Shown here: positions 53,672 to 62,680 of the stretch, in pieces
How positions within the stretch are numbered: the stretch's first letter is position 1
Layout: each line of letters begins with the position of its first letter
Source: Sphingomonas sp. M1-B02
Lineage (GTDB): Bacteria; Pseudomonadota; Alphaproteobacteria; Sphingomonadales; Sphingomonadaceae
Assembly: GCF_026167525.1 (NCBI RefSeq)
Contig: NZ_CP110679.1
Span: 1,736,001 to 1,800,000, forward strand
Reading direction: 5' to 3'
Length of the DNA stretch: 64,000 bases
Notes under the pieces: generated by a model
The model's database searches: none
What the model was told of the DNA's origin: nothing
What the model saw: only the letters and a program-made list of their open reading frames with translations
Made by a program: the position numbers and the translations under genes

Positions 53672-56600
53672 TCACCAGGTCTTCGAGACCTGAACCGAGA
53701 TCAGGCGACCGAGTACATCCGCGTTGGCCGGATCGTAGCCCACGCCGGCGGCGCGGTTCACGAAAGGGGGCGAGCGGTCGAACAGGTTTCTGGCGTCAAG
53801 AGACAGGGTGAACCCCCTGGCCGACTGCGGTGTCGCGCGAAGCTGCAAGTCGAACGTCAGCCAGGCCGGAACCCTCCGCGAGGGTACGCTGTCGATGTCG
53901 CGGTAGCTCCCGACATAGGTCGCTGACAGGGTCGCGCCGAAGCCACCGTCCGACCAGTCGAGGCTGGATCGGCTCTTGAACCGCGCCGGATAACCCACCG
54001 TCGAAACCAGACCGAGCGTCGGAGCCGTAGGGGTGATCTGCTGCGAATACCGAAAAAGGTACGAGGCTCCGGCAGTCGCAGAAATGGTGCCCGCGCCCAA
54101 CGCCATGTTCGCATCTACTTCCACATCGAGGCCTTCGACTTCCACCTTGGATGTGTTCACATACCGGCCATCGACGATTGCTCGGTATGAGTTGATAGGA
54201 AGTGCGTCGACATCGACTGCGCCGGGATCGGCTAGAAGCGTCTGCACCCTTGCGAGATCCGCCGGATTCGTCACGGGATCGAGCCGCTCCACGAAAGGGG
54301 AAAGCGATGCGTCGGTCAGCGCCGTCAGGATCGACTGCAGCGCGGGCCGATCGATCCTGTTCACGAAACGCGTGCGGAAGTAGTTGATGTCGAGGCGCAC
54401 GCGCCGGCTCATCTGAAAGGCGAGGCCGCCAGTAATCGTGTCCGCAGTCTCGGGTTTAAGGGCTGGGTTGCCACCGCTCAGGAACAGGACCGGAGTGGTG
54501 GTGCCGGCGCCGGTGGGTAGCAGCGTCGGTGAAACGCCGAACGTGCTGTAGATCTCGGGCAATGCGGGGGCCCGAAACGATCGTCCCCAGCTCGCGCGAA
54601 GGCTCAGCGGACCTGCAATCCGCCACGTCGCACCAACCTTGGGCGTCGTCGTCTTGCCGAAATCGCTATACTCTTCGTGGCGAATGGCAGCCGACAGGTC
54701 GAGCTTACCAGGCCCCGCGTCCTGCGCCACATCGAAGACCGGAATGCTCAGCTCTCCGAAGACCGCCTTGATCTGCCGGTCGGCGTAGGTCGTGGAGACG
54801 GGACGCGGCGCCGTGCCGCTGTCGAAATTGAATCCGCCACTTTCGAGCGTCTCGCCGCGCCAGGCACCCCCCACCGCGAGCCGGAGCGACCCTGCAGGCA
54901 AGCGGAGGAGGGGCCCGTCGAGCTTGGCGACCGCAGTAGCGAGAGAACTGCGCCCGGTGCTGCCCGAAACGCCGGACCCTATGAAACGCAGAACGCTTTG
55001 CGAGTTGGACATGCCGGAACCGAAAGGATTGAAATAGCCATCGCGCGCAGCGCGAAATTGTGTCGCCGGATTGTCCGGCGCCGTGCCGAGCGCTTCGGAA
55101 AGCGCGCTGGAGTTGATCTTGTTGCTGGTTGTGCTGCCCGAGCGCTCCCGACTGTGCAGGAAATAGGCATCGAGCTGCCAGCCGCTCCAGATGTCCGCAG
55201 TCATGCCGCCGGTGATGCTGGCTGCATCGACCCAGCCTCGCGCATCGATCGGGCCCAGATCATCACCGAAGGAATAGGCGATGATCGTGGCCGGCGTGCC
55301 GTCGGGGCTCGCGAAATAGGGATTGGCGGCCGTCACGGCGATCGTCGCGGTCGAAGGCGGCAACGCGTAGGAAAAGCGCCGCCGTGCCCAGCGTCCCTCG
55401 AGAAAGAACTCGATGCCCGACGCTACCTCCTGATCACCTCGAACATAAACGGAGTGACGTTCCTGCAGGGGCAGCGTGTCGGTGAGCTCGAACTGGCTCT
55501 CTAGGTTGCGGCCGGGTGTGAAGTCCTGCCGCGACGGTCGATCGGTCGAGGCGGGGATCGCAAACGCCGGGACATAGGCACGCGCGACCGTATCATATCG
55601 TAGAACCGTGCCAGGAGCCGACAGGTAGGAACGCCAGTCGCTTCCGCCCAACGGGCGCAGATCCGCCGAACGCGTGACCGCGCGCTCGCTGGAGGCAAGT
55701 GAGCCGCGCCGGTCATACTCGTAGGCGACCAGGACACCGCCACCCCCCCACCGCACACCCGCAAGCTGGCTCGCCTGGTAGTTCGCCGGCGCGCCGCTCG
55801 TGCCGATGCCGGAGCGCAGTCGCGTGTCTGCGCCCTCATAATCCTGCTTGAGAATGATGTTGACGACGCCACCGATCGCATCGGAACCGTAAATCGCCGA
55901 TGCCCCGTCCTTCAGGACCTCGATCCGTTCCACTGCCGCGAGCGGGATCGTCGAGAGGTCGGAATAGTCGCCCCGCCCGCCCGAGCCGGCCTGGCGCCGC
56001 CCGTTAACCAGGGTCAATGTCGCATCGCTCCCAAGACCGCGCAGGTTCGGCGACGAGGCTAGCGAATAGTTGAGGCTGGAGCGGTCAAGGATTCCCAGCG
56101 TCGCCGCGTCGCTGCCGGTCGCTCCGGAATTTTGCGGCAGGAGCGATACGACATCGGCGACGCTCGCCCGGGTGGAGCGGTCGATTGCCCGGCGATCGAT
56201 GGTCGTAACGGAAGCACCCGCCGGCATCGCTCCTCGGATGGTGGTGCCTGTCACGACGATCGGTTCCGAGGCCTGCGCGGCCGCCTCCATATCTCGGCCC
56301 TGGACCGGGGCAATCTCGCTGACCTGCGCAGCATCGCCCGCCGCCGAGATGACGATAACATCGGGCCGCACATGCTCGACCCGCACGGTTACGCCGTTCA
56401 GCAAAAGCGCGAGAGCGGTATCCGCATCATATGTCCCGATCAACTTTGGCGCGGGTCGGCCGGCGACCGTTTCCGGGCGGAATATGATCTGCCGGCCGGT
56501 GATCCTCGAATATTGCCGCAGGGCCGCGTCCAGTGAGAGGCCGCTCAGCGAAAAGCGATAGCTCTGCGCGGCCTGCGCCTGAACGCTGTCGAGAGGGATC

Positions 56601-56674
56601 ATTGCCGCCCCGCTCAACAGGCTCGCCGCAACCGGGAGTATCCACCGCGCTGTCTTTGCCCTGCCCATCTTCAT
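53672..56674 (-). CDS. TonB-dependent receptor with STN signalling domain
   Basis: A 1,000-residue outer-membrane receptor from MKMGRAKTARWILP; the frame extends upstream to 56998 but GGGGGA/GAAGG and the signal peptide support 56674. After the signal (to about 34) comes a secretin/TonB N-terminal domain (YRFSLSGLSLDAALRQYSRI), the TonB-box-like EPIVVTGTTIRG, a plug (LNLRGLGSDATLTLVNGRR type sequence), and a 22-strand barrel ending in Trp. The STN domain marks a transducing receptor of the FecA type. Here it should bind the lasso peptide, import it and signal to FecR and the sigma factor. Confidence 0.93.
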   Translation of the reverse strand: MKMGRAKTARWILPVAASLLSGAAMIPLDSVQAQAAQSYRFSLSGLSLDAALRQYSRITGRQIIFRPETVAGRPAPKLIGTYDADTALALLLNGVTVRVEHVRPDVIVISAAGDAAQVSEIAPVQGRDMEAAAQASEPIVVTGTTIRGAMPAGASVTTIDRRAIDRSTRASVADVVSLLPQNSGATGSDAATLGILDRSSLNYSLASSPNLRGLGSDATLTLVNGRRQAGSGGRGDYSDLSTIPLAAVERIEVLKDGASAIYGSDAIGGVVNIILKQDYEGADTRLRSGIGTSGAPANYQASQLAGVRWGGGGVLVAYEYDRRGSLASSERAVTRSADLRPLGGSDWRSYLSAPGTVLRYDTVARAYVPAFAIPASTDRPSRQDFTPGRNLESQFELTDTLPLQERHSVYVRGDQEVASGIEFFLEGRWARRRFSYALPPSTATIAVTAANPYFASPDGTPATIIAYSFGDDLGPIDARGWVDAASITGGMTADIWSGWQLDAYFLHSRERSGSTTSNKINSSALSEALGTAPDNPATQFRAARDGYFNPFGSGMSNSQSVLRFIGSGVSGSTGRSSLATAVAKLDGPLLRLPAGSLRLAVGGAWRGETLESGGFNFDSGTAPRPVSTTYADRQIKAVFGELSIPVFDVAQDAGPGKLDLSAAIRHEEYSDFGKTTTPKVGATWRIAGPLSLRASWGRSFRAPALPEIYSTFGVSPTLLPTGAGTTTPVLFLSGGNPALKPETADTITGGLAFQMSRRVRLDINYFRTRFVNRIDRPALQSILTALTDASLSPFVERLDPVTNPADLARVQTLLADPGAVDVDALPINSYRAIVDGRYVNTSKVEVEGLDVEVDANMALGAGTISATAGASYLFRYSQQITPTAPTLGLVSTVGYPARFKSRSSLDWSDGGFGATLSATYVGSYRDIDSVPSRRVPAWLTFDLQLRATPQSARGFTLSLDARNLFDRSPPFVNRAAGVGYDPANADVLGRLISVQVSKTW

Positions 56675-56951
56675 CCTTCGTCCCCCTGTGATTCCGGGGG
56701 GGGCGAGAAGCTCTACGTATCGCCGGCCTCCCCGATCATGAAGGAAACGCCGCAGAACCCGCTCACCCCTAACGGCCGAGAGAATTTCTTTGCATGGGCG
56801 ACCGCGGCGATCGCGGGCACGGGCGGACTTTTTTCTTTCTTCGCGGGTCGCGTGCTGGCTACAGAGGCGCCCAAGTGTCGCTGGCACCCGAAAATCCGCA
56901 AGAACCTTGCGGGAAGCACGCAGAGTGGAAGCGAATCGGCCGTATCGTCGC

Positions 56952-57485
56952 TCAGTCGTCCCCAGAGCCCTTGGGTCCGTCGTTGAGCCACCGGCCAAGC
57001 ATCGGAGCCTTTTCGTTCAGCCAGGTTTCGGCGAATTGGTCCCGCTTGCGCACATGCTGCGTCAGATCGTTGCGGACCCGGGTGAAGGCGCCGATCAGCG
57101 CCCCCGGCTCGAGAAAGACGATGTCGTCGCCGAGATCTTCGTCGAGTTCCTTCATGGTGATCATCAAAATCGTCATCAGCTTATTGTCGGCACAACGAAG
57201 CGCGAACTCAGGCGAATTGAGAGGGCCGCTTGCCAGGAGCGCCCACCCGTCGGTGTCGGTCGCGCGCGCAAATGCCATCACGCGCTCGAAGCTTACACGA
57301 CCTTTTCCGCTCTCCAGATATTCGTATGAGCGCAGCGGCATCTTCATTTCGCGCGCTATATCGTTGACGCGCAGCCGCCGGGCGCGGCGAATGAGGCGCA
57401 TCGTCGCGCCAATCGTTGCCGCGCTTATGTCTCCGGGATGCTTTGCGACATCGCGAGCCGGTTCGGTGCCGTCGCCCTCAGCCAA
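56952..57485 (-). CDS. XRE-family helix-turn-helix regulator
   Basis: A 177-residue protein. The HTH (about residues 28-75, MRLIRRARRLRVNDIAREMK with SYEYLESGKGRVSFERVM) is clear; the rest is helical (RNDLTQHVRKRDQFAETWL) without a known ligand domain. The start is a TTG preceded by TGGAG; an internal ATG at 57401 is an alternative. It stands between FecR and the TonB receptor, 54 bp after FecR, and is probably cotranscribed. It could fine-tune the uptake operon. Confidence 0.72.
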   Translation of the reverse strand: MAEGDGTEPARDVAKHPGDISAATIGATMRLIRRARRLRVNDIAREMKMPLRSYEYLESGKGRVSFERVMAFARATDTDGWALLASGPLNSPEFALRCADNKLMTILMITMKELDEDLGDDIVFLEPGALIGAFTRVRNDLTQHVRKRDQFAETWLNEKAPMLGRWLNDGPKGSGDD

Positions 57486-57539
57486 CCGAGATGCTCCACG
57501 CTCGATGCACGCAGTCGATCAGAAACTCGCTGGTGGGCT

Positions 57540-58532
57540 TCATCGGCGCTCCGACAAACGAATGGTGCCGCTCTCGTCGACCGTTTTCTGCAAGGGCAGC
57601 AGCGCGGTCACCGCAGCGGCGAACGCGTCCTCGTCTCCGGCGAGAAAAGCACCGGAAATGCGCGTCTGCGCCTGCGCAGGAGCATCTAGGACGATGGGCT
57701 TGCTGGTGTATCGGTTGATCTCGGCGATGGCGCTCGCCAGCGGCACATCTCGTAGATCCACCTTGCCATTGATCCAGCTCGTCGCGACGGCCGGATCGCT
57801 GCGCCGTATCCCAACGCGCACGGCGCCGCTCTCCATTGTTTCGCCCGGATGCTCCAGCGTCGCCGGCGACGACGCATGTGCCGACACGACCGACACGCGC
57901 CCCTCAACCAGTGTGACGCGGACCTGGTCACCGTCGCGGCGCACCTCGAAGACCGTTCCAAGCGCAGTGACGCTGGTGCCATCCGACGTCACCTTGAAGG
58001 GGCGCTGCGGGTCATGCGCCACCTCGAACATCGCCTGGCCACGTTCCAATTCTACGCGGCGCTCGCCTCTAGCCAAGCGCACCGAAAGGCTTGTCGCGGT
58101 GTTGAGCGTCAGCCGGCTTCCATCCTCTAACTCCACCACAAGCCGTTCACCTACGCCGGTGCGATAGGTCGCCGGCTGGTTCGTAATCGCCCATGCCGTC
58201 ACCATCACTGCAAGCGCAGCGAAGGCGCCGGGAATCCACAGCAGTCTCGCTCGGCCGCGCAAGAGGCCAAGTATGTAAGTGCCAAAGGACATCCGCTGGC
58301 TCTTTACACTCCGCAGGGCTCGCATGATGTCCGGATCGCGGGATAGTCCGGACGCCTGACCCCAGATGTTGTCGAGTTCGGCGAAGGCGCGTTCATGGCT
58401 GGGATTGCTTCGCCAGGCGTAAAAGCGTTCGAGTTCGTCATGGGTGACGGCACGCGACTGAAGTCGCGCGTACCATTCGGCAGCCTCGAGGCGGGCATCT
58501 TGATCCTTTGCGCTCGACATCCCGGACAGCAT
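57540..58532 (-). CDS. fecR: FecR-type anti-sigma/sigma-regulator
   Basis: A 330-residue inner-membrane protein. The N-terminal cytoplasmic part is DUF4880-like (AAEWYARLQSRAVTHDELERF), with a transmembrane helix (LLWIPGAFAALAVMVTAWAI) near residue 95, then a periplasmic FecR domain (ERLVVELEDGSRLTLNTATS and TALGTVFEVRRDGDQVRVTL) and an STN-binding C-terminus. The start overlaps the sigma gene's stop (TGATG), so the two are coupled. It should carry the receptor's signal across the inner membrane. Confidence 0.92.
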   Translation of the reverse strand: MLSGMSSAKDQDARLEAAEWYARLQSRAVTHDELERFYAWRSNPSHERAFAELDNIWGQASGLSRDPDIMRALRSVKSQRMSFGTYILGLLRGRARLLWIPGAFAALAVMVTAWAITNQPATYRTGVGERLVVELEDGSRLTLNTATSLSVRLARGERRVELERGQAMFEVAHDPQRPFKVTSDGTSVTALGTVFEVRRDGDQVRVTLVEGRVSVVSAHASSPATLEHPGETMESGAVRVGIRRSDPAVATSWINGKVDLRDVPLASAIAEINRYTSKPIVLDAPAQAQTRISGAFLAGDEDAFAAAVTALLPLQKTVDESGTIRLSERR

Positions 58533-59053
58533 CACTCTGCGATCCGATCCGCGCAATAGGCGAGCGCCTTGGCAAGCCTCCACTCGACGGTTTTGATCGA
58601 AATGCCCAGACGCGTCGCGATTTCAGCTTGGCTCAGCGGCGTAAACCTGACGAGCAGGAACACGTCGCGTTGTGGCGCGGGCATTCCAAGCACGATCTGC
58701 TTGAGGACCAGCATATGATGCTGGTCTGCTTCGCTGGGCCCGCCCTCTCCTCCTTCGACGCCAAATGCCTTATAGCCAGCCCTCTCCCGAGCATTTGCCC
58801 GAAAACGATCCTTGATGAGGTTGCCAAGGATGCGTGCCAGCAGGGAGCGCGGTTCGAGACGCGCCTTGGCGGGATAGCGAGAGGCCCGTATGTAAGTCTC
58901 CTGCACAAGATCCTCGGCGTCTTCCGATCGACCCAAACGGCGACGCGCTAAATTCGCCAGCCACGGGGCGTGCGCGCGGTAGTCGCGCTCCAGCGCGGCA
59001 CGCTCGAGCCCCTCGGTGGTTCGCGAATGATCCTGCGCTCTTTTTGCCGTCAC
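58532..59053 (-). CDS. fecI: FecI-like ECF sigma factor
   Basis: A 173-residue ECF sigma factor starting at GTG (59053), with GAGGAGG seven bases upstream; the longer frame to 59284 has a non-coding look. Region 2 (YRAHAPWLANLARRRLGRSE, DAEDLVQETYIRAS) and region 4 (RDVFLLVRFTPLSQAEIATR, SIKTVEWRLAKAL) are typical FecI. It precedes FecR and the TonB receptor in an order known from lasso peptide loci of Caulobacterales and Sphingomonadales. The symbol is used by family only. Confidence 0.9.
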   Translation of the reverse strand: MTAKRAQDHSRTTEGLERAALERDYRAHAPWLANLARRRLGRSEDAEDLVQETYIRASRYPAKARLEPRSLLARILGNLIKDRFRANARERAGYKAFGVEGGEGGPSEADQHHMLVLKQIVLGMPAPQRDVFLLVRFTPLSQAEIATRLGISIKTVEWRLAKALAYCADRIAE

Positions 59054-59572
59054 GGTCTTGCCTCCTCGATGACAAGGGAGTGGAAAGACAAACGTGTGAG
59101 GGCGACGGCCGCGCGAAGACGCGCGCGCTCGATGTGAAAGCATGGGCACTACCCGCTTCCAGCTGTTCCCGACACAAGGGTTTCCACACCCTGCACCCGG
59201 CCGGCGCCGCGTGCTTATCAAGCCTGACTCAGGCAAATCCCGCGGGCAAGCCCGGCGGAGGGGGGGCGGGCGTTGGAAACCCATTGTGAGGGTCCGCTAT
59301 TTGCGATCGCGCCACGCCAACGCTCGATGAGCCCCCCAGCACTCAGGCACGATCCCTATTTCACGGCGCCCGCCAACCTCAGACTAGCAATAGCCGGGTC
59401 AGCGGACAAACATCCGGCTCGGTGGAATGCGTAGGAACGAGCGAATCAATCTCCGATGTCGCAATGGTCAGTAGGCCGACTGCGCGCTGAGGGCTGGGCG
59501 CTGCAGAGCGCATGGCCGCGAGGAAGGTCAATCGAAGGGAAGTTGCCGACACGGTTTGTCGGAGGAAAATAC
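59054..59572. other. Regulatory gap upstream of the sigma operon and second integrase
   Basis: About 520 bp with no supported gene. It separates the minus-strand sigma operon from the plus-strand integrase. An inverted pair of similar sequences is present: ACAAGGGTTTCC at 59174-59185 and GGAAACCCATTGT at 59276-59288. GGAAAC-type -35 boxes occur in ECF promoters, so divergent promoter elements are possible, but no clear -10 is seen. Confidence 0.4.
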
Positions 59573-60898
59573 ATGAAGTCGGAAAGTGCCCTCAGGGTGC
59601 AGTTGGGCCCCTACTGGCTTTGGTACAGGCGTGATCGCGACGACTGGCAAATCTGCTGGCTCGACCGTCGTGCGGTCCGCCGTCGCAGCACCGGCATCAA
59701 GGGGGCGGGAGTCACCCCGCCCCGCGAAGCTCAGGCAGCGCTGGGGAAGCATTTTCTGGAGAACCAGCGACCAGAAACGGGTTTTCAGGATCCCTCAGAA
59801 CTGACGATCGAGGAGATCACCCGACTTTGGCGACGTGATCATGTAGCCTACCTCAAGGCGCCTGAGCGCTACGACCCTTCGATCGCGACGCTTGCTCGCT
59901 TCTTTGAGCGTGAGCAGGCACGAGGCACGCTGCGGGGGGCACCCACGATCGCCGACATCCGCACCGGCTTGGTGCGCGCCTTCATCCGCTTTCGTGAGCA
60001 GGAGGGCGCAAGTCCCCCCACTATCGCACGCGATCTTGCGGCACTTCGCGGTCCGGTGATGTGGGCGCGCAATGAAAACATGGTCGCCTCGGTCCCGAAG
60101 GTCATCGTCCCCGAGGGCAGCAACCGTTCGCGCGAGGATGTCTATACGCCCGAGCAGATTGCCGCGCTCTTAGAGCGGGCAGCGGCGTTGCCGGAAAGGC
60201 GACACCTGCTTTTGTATATGGTTATCTCCCTGTCGACGCTCGCACGATCACAAGCGATTTTGGAGCTTGTGGCAGAGACGCAGATCAAGGGCGATCGGAT
60301 CTACTTCAATGCGCCTGGCCGCCAGCAGACCCGTAAACGCCGCGCCGTGGTGCCGATCGCGCCAACCTTGAGGCCGTGGCTGGAAGGGATCACTGGCAAA
60401 GTGATCGTGTATCGCGCGGTCATCTTCGAGGCTGCCCGCGTCTGCGGGGGACCAGACCACTTTCACCATCCGACGGCAGACGTCGGACGTGCGTTCAAGA
60501 GTTGCCTAATAGAAGCCGGCCTGAAGCAGCCAGCCCTCGATCTATGTCGCCCCGTCCTTGATGAGCATGGCGTGCCGATCACGCTTCCGCCGCGCCTGAA
60601 GCTTCGGGAAAACAAGCCTCGGCCGCTGATGCAAGGCGTGGGCACGCCCAACACGCTGCGTCACTCCTTGCACACGTTCCTCGCATCGAAGGGCGTGCCT
60701 TCGGCTCAAGTAAAGACCGCCGCCGGCCACACGACCGAAGACGGCTGCGGCGACAGATACAATCATCTTCGGCCCGAGTATCTGATGGAGTTCGTTGCTG
60801 GTATCGAGGCCTTCTGGAGCGAGGTGGGCCGCTTCACTTCGGTACACTTGCGATACCAGAGCGATACCAAAGGGCTAGTTCAGCACCCCGGCCCCTGA
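59573..60898 (+). CDS. Tyrosine recombinase / integrase, copy 2
   Basis: A 441-residue integrase starting MKSESALRVQLGPYWLWYR with GGAGGAAA upstream. It shares the N-terminal WYRRDRDDWQICWLD domain, and the order of all catalytic boxes with copy 1 at 46421-47815: box I in TLARSQAILEL, NTLRHSLHTF (again Asn for His), GHTTEDG, and the Tyr in DRYNHLRPEYL. It ends 43 bp from the 3' end of tRNA-Ala, the classic position for the integrase of an island inserted into that tRNA. Confidence 0.9.
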   Translation: MKSESALRVQLGPYWLWYRRDRDDWQICWLDRRAVRRRSTGIKGAGVTPPREAQAALGKHFLENQRPETGFQDPSELTIEEITRLWRRDHVAYLKAPERYDPSIATLARFFEREQARGTLRGAPTIADIRTGLVRAFIRFREQEGASPPTIARDLAALRGPVMWARNENMVASVPKVIVPEGSNRSREDVYTPEQIAALLERAAALPERRHLLLYMVISLSTLARSQAILELVAETQIKGDRIYFNAPGRQQTRKRRAVVPIAPTLRPWLEGITGKVIVYRAVIFEAARVCGGPDHFHHPTADVGRAFKSCLIEAGLKQPALDLCRPVLDEHGVPITLPPRLKLRENKPRPLMQGVGTPNTLRHSLHTFLASKGVPSAQVKTAAGHTTEDGCGDRYNHLRPEYLMEFVAGIEAFWSEVGRFTSVHLRYQSDTKGLVQHPGP

Positions 60899-60941
60899 TG
60901 TCAAAAGCCGACTTTCTACAACTATATCAATAACATGCGGT

Positions 60942-61017
60942 TGGTGGAGCTGAGGGGAATCGAACCCCTGGCCTCTGCAGTGCGATTGCAGCGCTCTCCC
61001 ATCTGAGCTACAGCCCC
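60942..61017 (-). tRNA. tRNA-Ala (CGC)
   Basis: A 76-nt cloverleaf on the minus strand: acceptor GGGGCTG pairs with CAGCTCC, D-arm TAGCTCAGATGGGAGAGC, anticodon stem CTGCA/TGCAG with loop ATCGCAC and anticodon CGC (codon GCG), T-arm with TTCGATT, and an encoded CCA end at 60942-60944. The TpsiC and acceptor sequences are intact, so integration next to it has kept the gene whole. Confidence 0.95.
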
Positions 61018-61092
61018 GCCGCCTCGTCGGGGCCGGCCCGGGAGGCGCTGCAATTAGCCACCCCCGGACCCCTTTGCAACTCCGTGCGCCCT

Positions 61093-62049
61093 TCAACCTG
61101 CGACGAATGCGGTCAGCAAACTGGCGAACGCCTCGGGCTGATCGAGCATCACGAAATGGCCCGCCTCACCCGGCTCCACAAAACGGATGCGCGGCGTACC
61201 GGCATATTCCTTGCGGAAGAAGGCGTCCGCCGGGTCCTTGCGCGGGTAGCTCTGGTTCCAGGCATAGACGATCGTCACCGGCGCGCGGATCGCCGCCAGT
61301 TCGGGGCGCATATCGGTGGTCAGGTCCTCGTACATCGCCTGGGCAGCAACGCGCGGATCCGATGCCATCGCCCATGCCTTCATCCTCGCCAGAGTCTCTT
61401 CCGGTTTCACCGTCAGCCCGCGCACGTTCGCCTCGGCGGCGGCAGCATCGGCGGGCTTGCCATAGCTCGCGGCGACGGCGTCACGCATCTGCGCCGCGCG
61501 CGGCTCGACCATCGCCGGAGTCACTGCTGTGCCCGGAGGCGCCATCAGCACCCCGAAATAGGGCAGCGCGTCGACCACCATCAGCCGGGCCACGCTATCG
61601 GGATGGCGCGCGGCGAGCATCAGCCCGACCAGCCCACCCATCGAATGGCCCGCCAGTGCGACGTTCTTGAGCTTGCGACCCTTAATCAGCGTCTGCAGAT
61701 CGGCGACGATGCCGGAGAGAATGCCGGGCTTGAGGTTGGCGCGCGGGTCGTCGCCAGCGAAGCCATTGACCTGGACGAGGTAGACGGTGTGCGCCCTGGC
61801 GAGCTCCGGGACCACGCCGTCCCAGGCGGCGCGGGGGCTGGAAAGGCCGGGGACGAGGATGACCGGGCTGCCCTTGCCGATCACCTGCACCGAGATGTGG
61901 TCCATCTGGATCAGCGGCGCCGACACCGCGGTTGCGGCCTGGGCCGGCTGAGCCTGGGCGCTGCTCTGGTGCGGAAACAGCGCCGCCCACAATGCGATCA
62001 GGATAGCGAAGAGCGGCAGGCGGCCCTTGCAAAGCTTGACGCGGATCAT
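61093..62049 (-). CDS. Secreted alpha/beta hydrolase
   Basis: A 318-residue alpha/beta hydrolase. It starts MIRVKLCKGRLPLFAILIAL with a signal peptide ending near SSAQA. The oxyanion region is LVPGLSSPRAAWDGV, the nucleophile is in AGHSMGGLVGLM, Asp in the YAWNQSYPRKDP region and His in GEAGHFVMLDQP. Substrate unknown. The ATGA overlap with the preceding HTH gene shows translational coupling. Confidence 0.88.
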   Translation of the reverse strand: MIRVKLCKGRLPLFAILIALWAALFPHQSSAQAQPAQAATAVSAPLIQMDHISVQVIGKGSPVILVPGLSSPRAAWDGVVPELARAHTVYLVQVNGFAGDDPRANLKPGILSGIVADLQTLIKGRKLKNVALAGHSMGGLVGLMLAARHPDSVARLMVVDALPYFGVLMAPPGTAVTPAMVEPRAAQMRDAVAASYGKPADAAAAEANVRGLTVKPEETLARMKAWAMASDPRVAAQAMYEDLTTDMRPELAAIRAPVTIVYAWNQSYPRKDPADAFFRKEYAGTPRIRFVEPGEAGHFVMLDQPEAFASLLTAFVAG

Positions 62050-62255
62050 TGCGAATTCTCCTTGGCGGGATTGGTGAAGATGTCCTCGATCGCCATCTCG
62101 AACAGATCGGCGATGCGGAAGGCGAGCGGCAGCGAAGGATCGTAGCGGCCGGTCTCGATGGCGTTGACGCTCTGGCGCGAGACTTCGAGCCGTTCGGCCA
62201 GATCCTGCTGGCTCCACGCGCGCTCGGCGCGCAGCACGCGGAGACGGTTCTTCAT
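62046..62255 (-). CDS. Small XRE-family HTH regulator
   Basis: A 69-residue single-domain repressor starting MKNRLRVLRAERAWSQQDL. The Cro/CI fold is clear (LAERLEVSRQSVNAIETGRYDPSLPLAFRIA). It resembles the short regulators that pair with a small membrane protein. Both ends overlap its neighbours as ATGA. Confidence 0.9.
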   Translation of the reverse strand: MKNRLRVLRAERAWSQQDLAERLEVSRQSVNAIETGRYDPSLPLAFRIADLFEMAIEDIFTNPAKENSQ

Positions 62256-62680
62256 GCGCTCTCGCCCGCCAGCCGGTCGCGCAAGCTCAGCCCACACTGC
62301 ACCAGCCCGAAACTCCCGCACCAAAGCGGGAAGGTGAGCATCGTCTCGAAATGCGGGACCACGCCGCCATTTTCGAGGAAGCCCCAAATGGTGGTGACCG
62401 CCAGCGTCGCCGCGAGACCGCCGAGCATCGCCGTGACCAACCGCGCGCGCAGAAACTCGTCGGCTTCCTCCGCGAGATAGACGCCCATCACGCCGATCAC
62501 GGCGAGAAGCGGCAGCGCCGGCAATGCCGACAGGACGACCAGCATCGCGCCCTGGGGCGGATGGAAGCGCATCAGCCAGGTGCACGCAAACAGCACGACG
62601 ACATAGCTGATCATCGTCGGCATGAAGCGACGGATGTAGCGCCGCTGGGCGGCATTATGACGCTGGCGTAGCGAAAACAT
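62252..62680 (-). CDS. Four-helix membrane protein
   Basis: A 142-residue protein with four hydrophobic segments (about 20-38, 45-66, 83-103, 110-128) and charged termini. It is the first gene of the unit membrane protein - HTH - hydrolase. Small membrane proteins in this position next to a YozG/XRE-type regulator often modulate it. Function not known. Confidence 0.8.
   Translation of the reverse strand: MFSLRQRHNAAQRRYIRRFMPTMISYVVVLFACTWLMRFHPPQGAMLVVLSALPALPLLAVIGVMGVYLAEEADEFLRARLVTAMLGGLAATLAVTTIWGFLENGGVVPHFETMLTFPLWCGSFGLVQCGLSLRDRLAGESA

Noticed and set aside
56675..56998. Longer N-terminus for the TonB receptor
   Set aside because: The extra 108 residues precede a normal signal peptide and a good ribosome site at 56674, so they are not translated.
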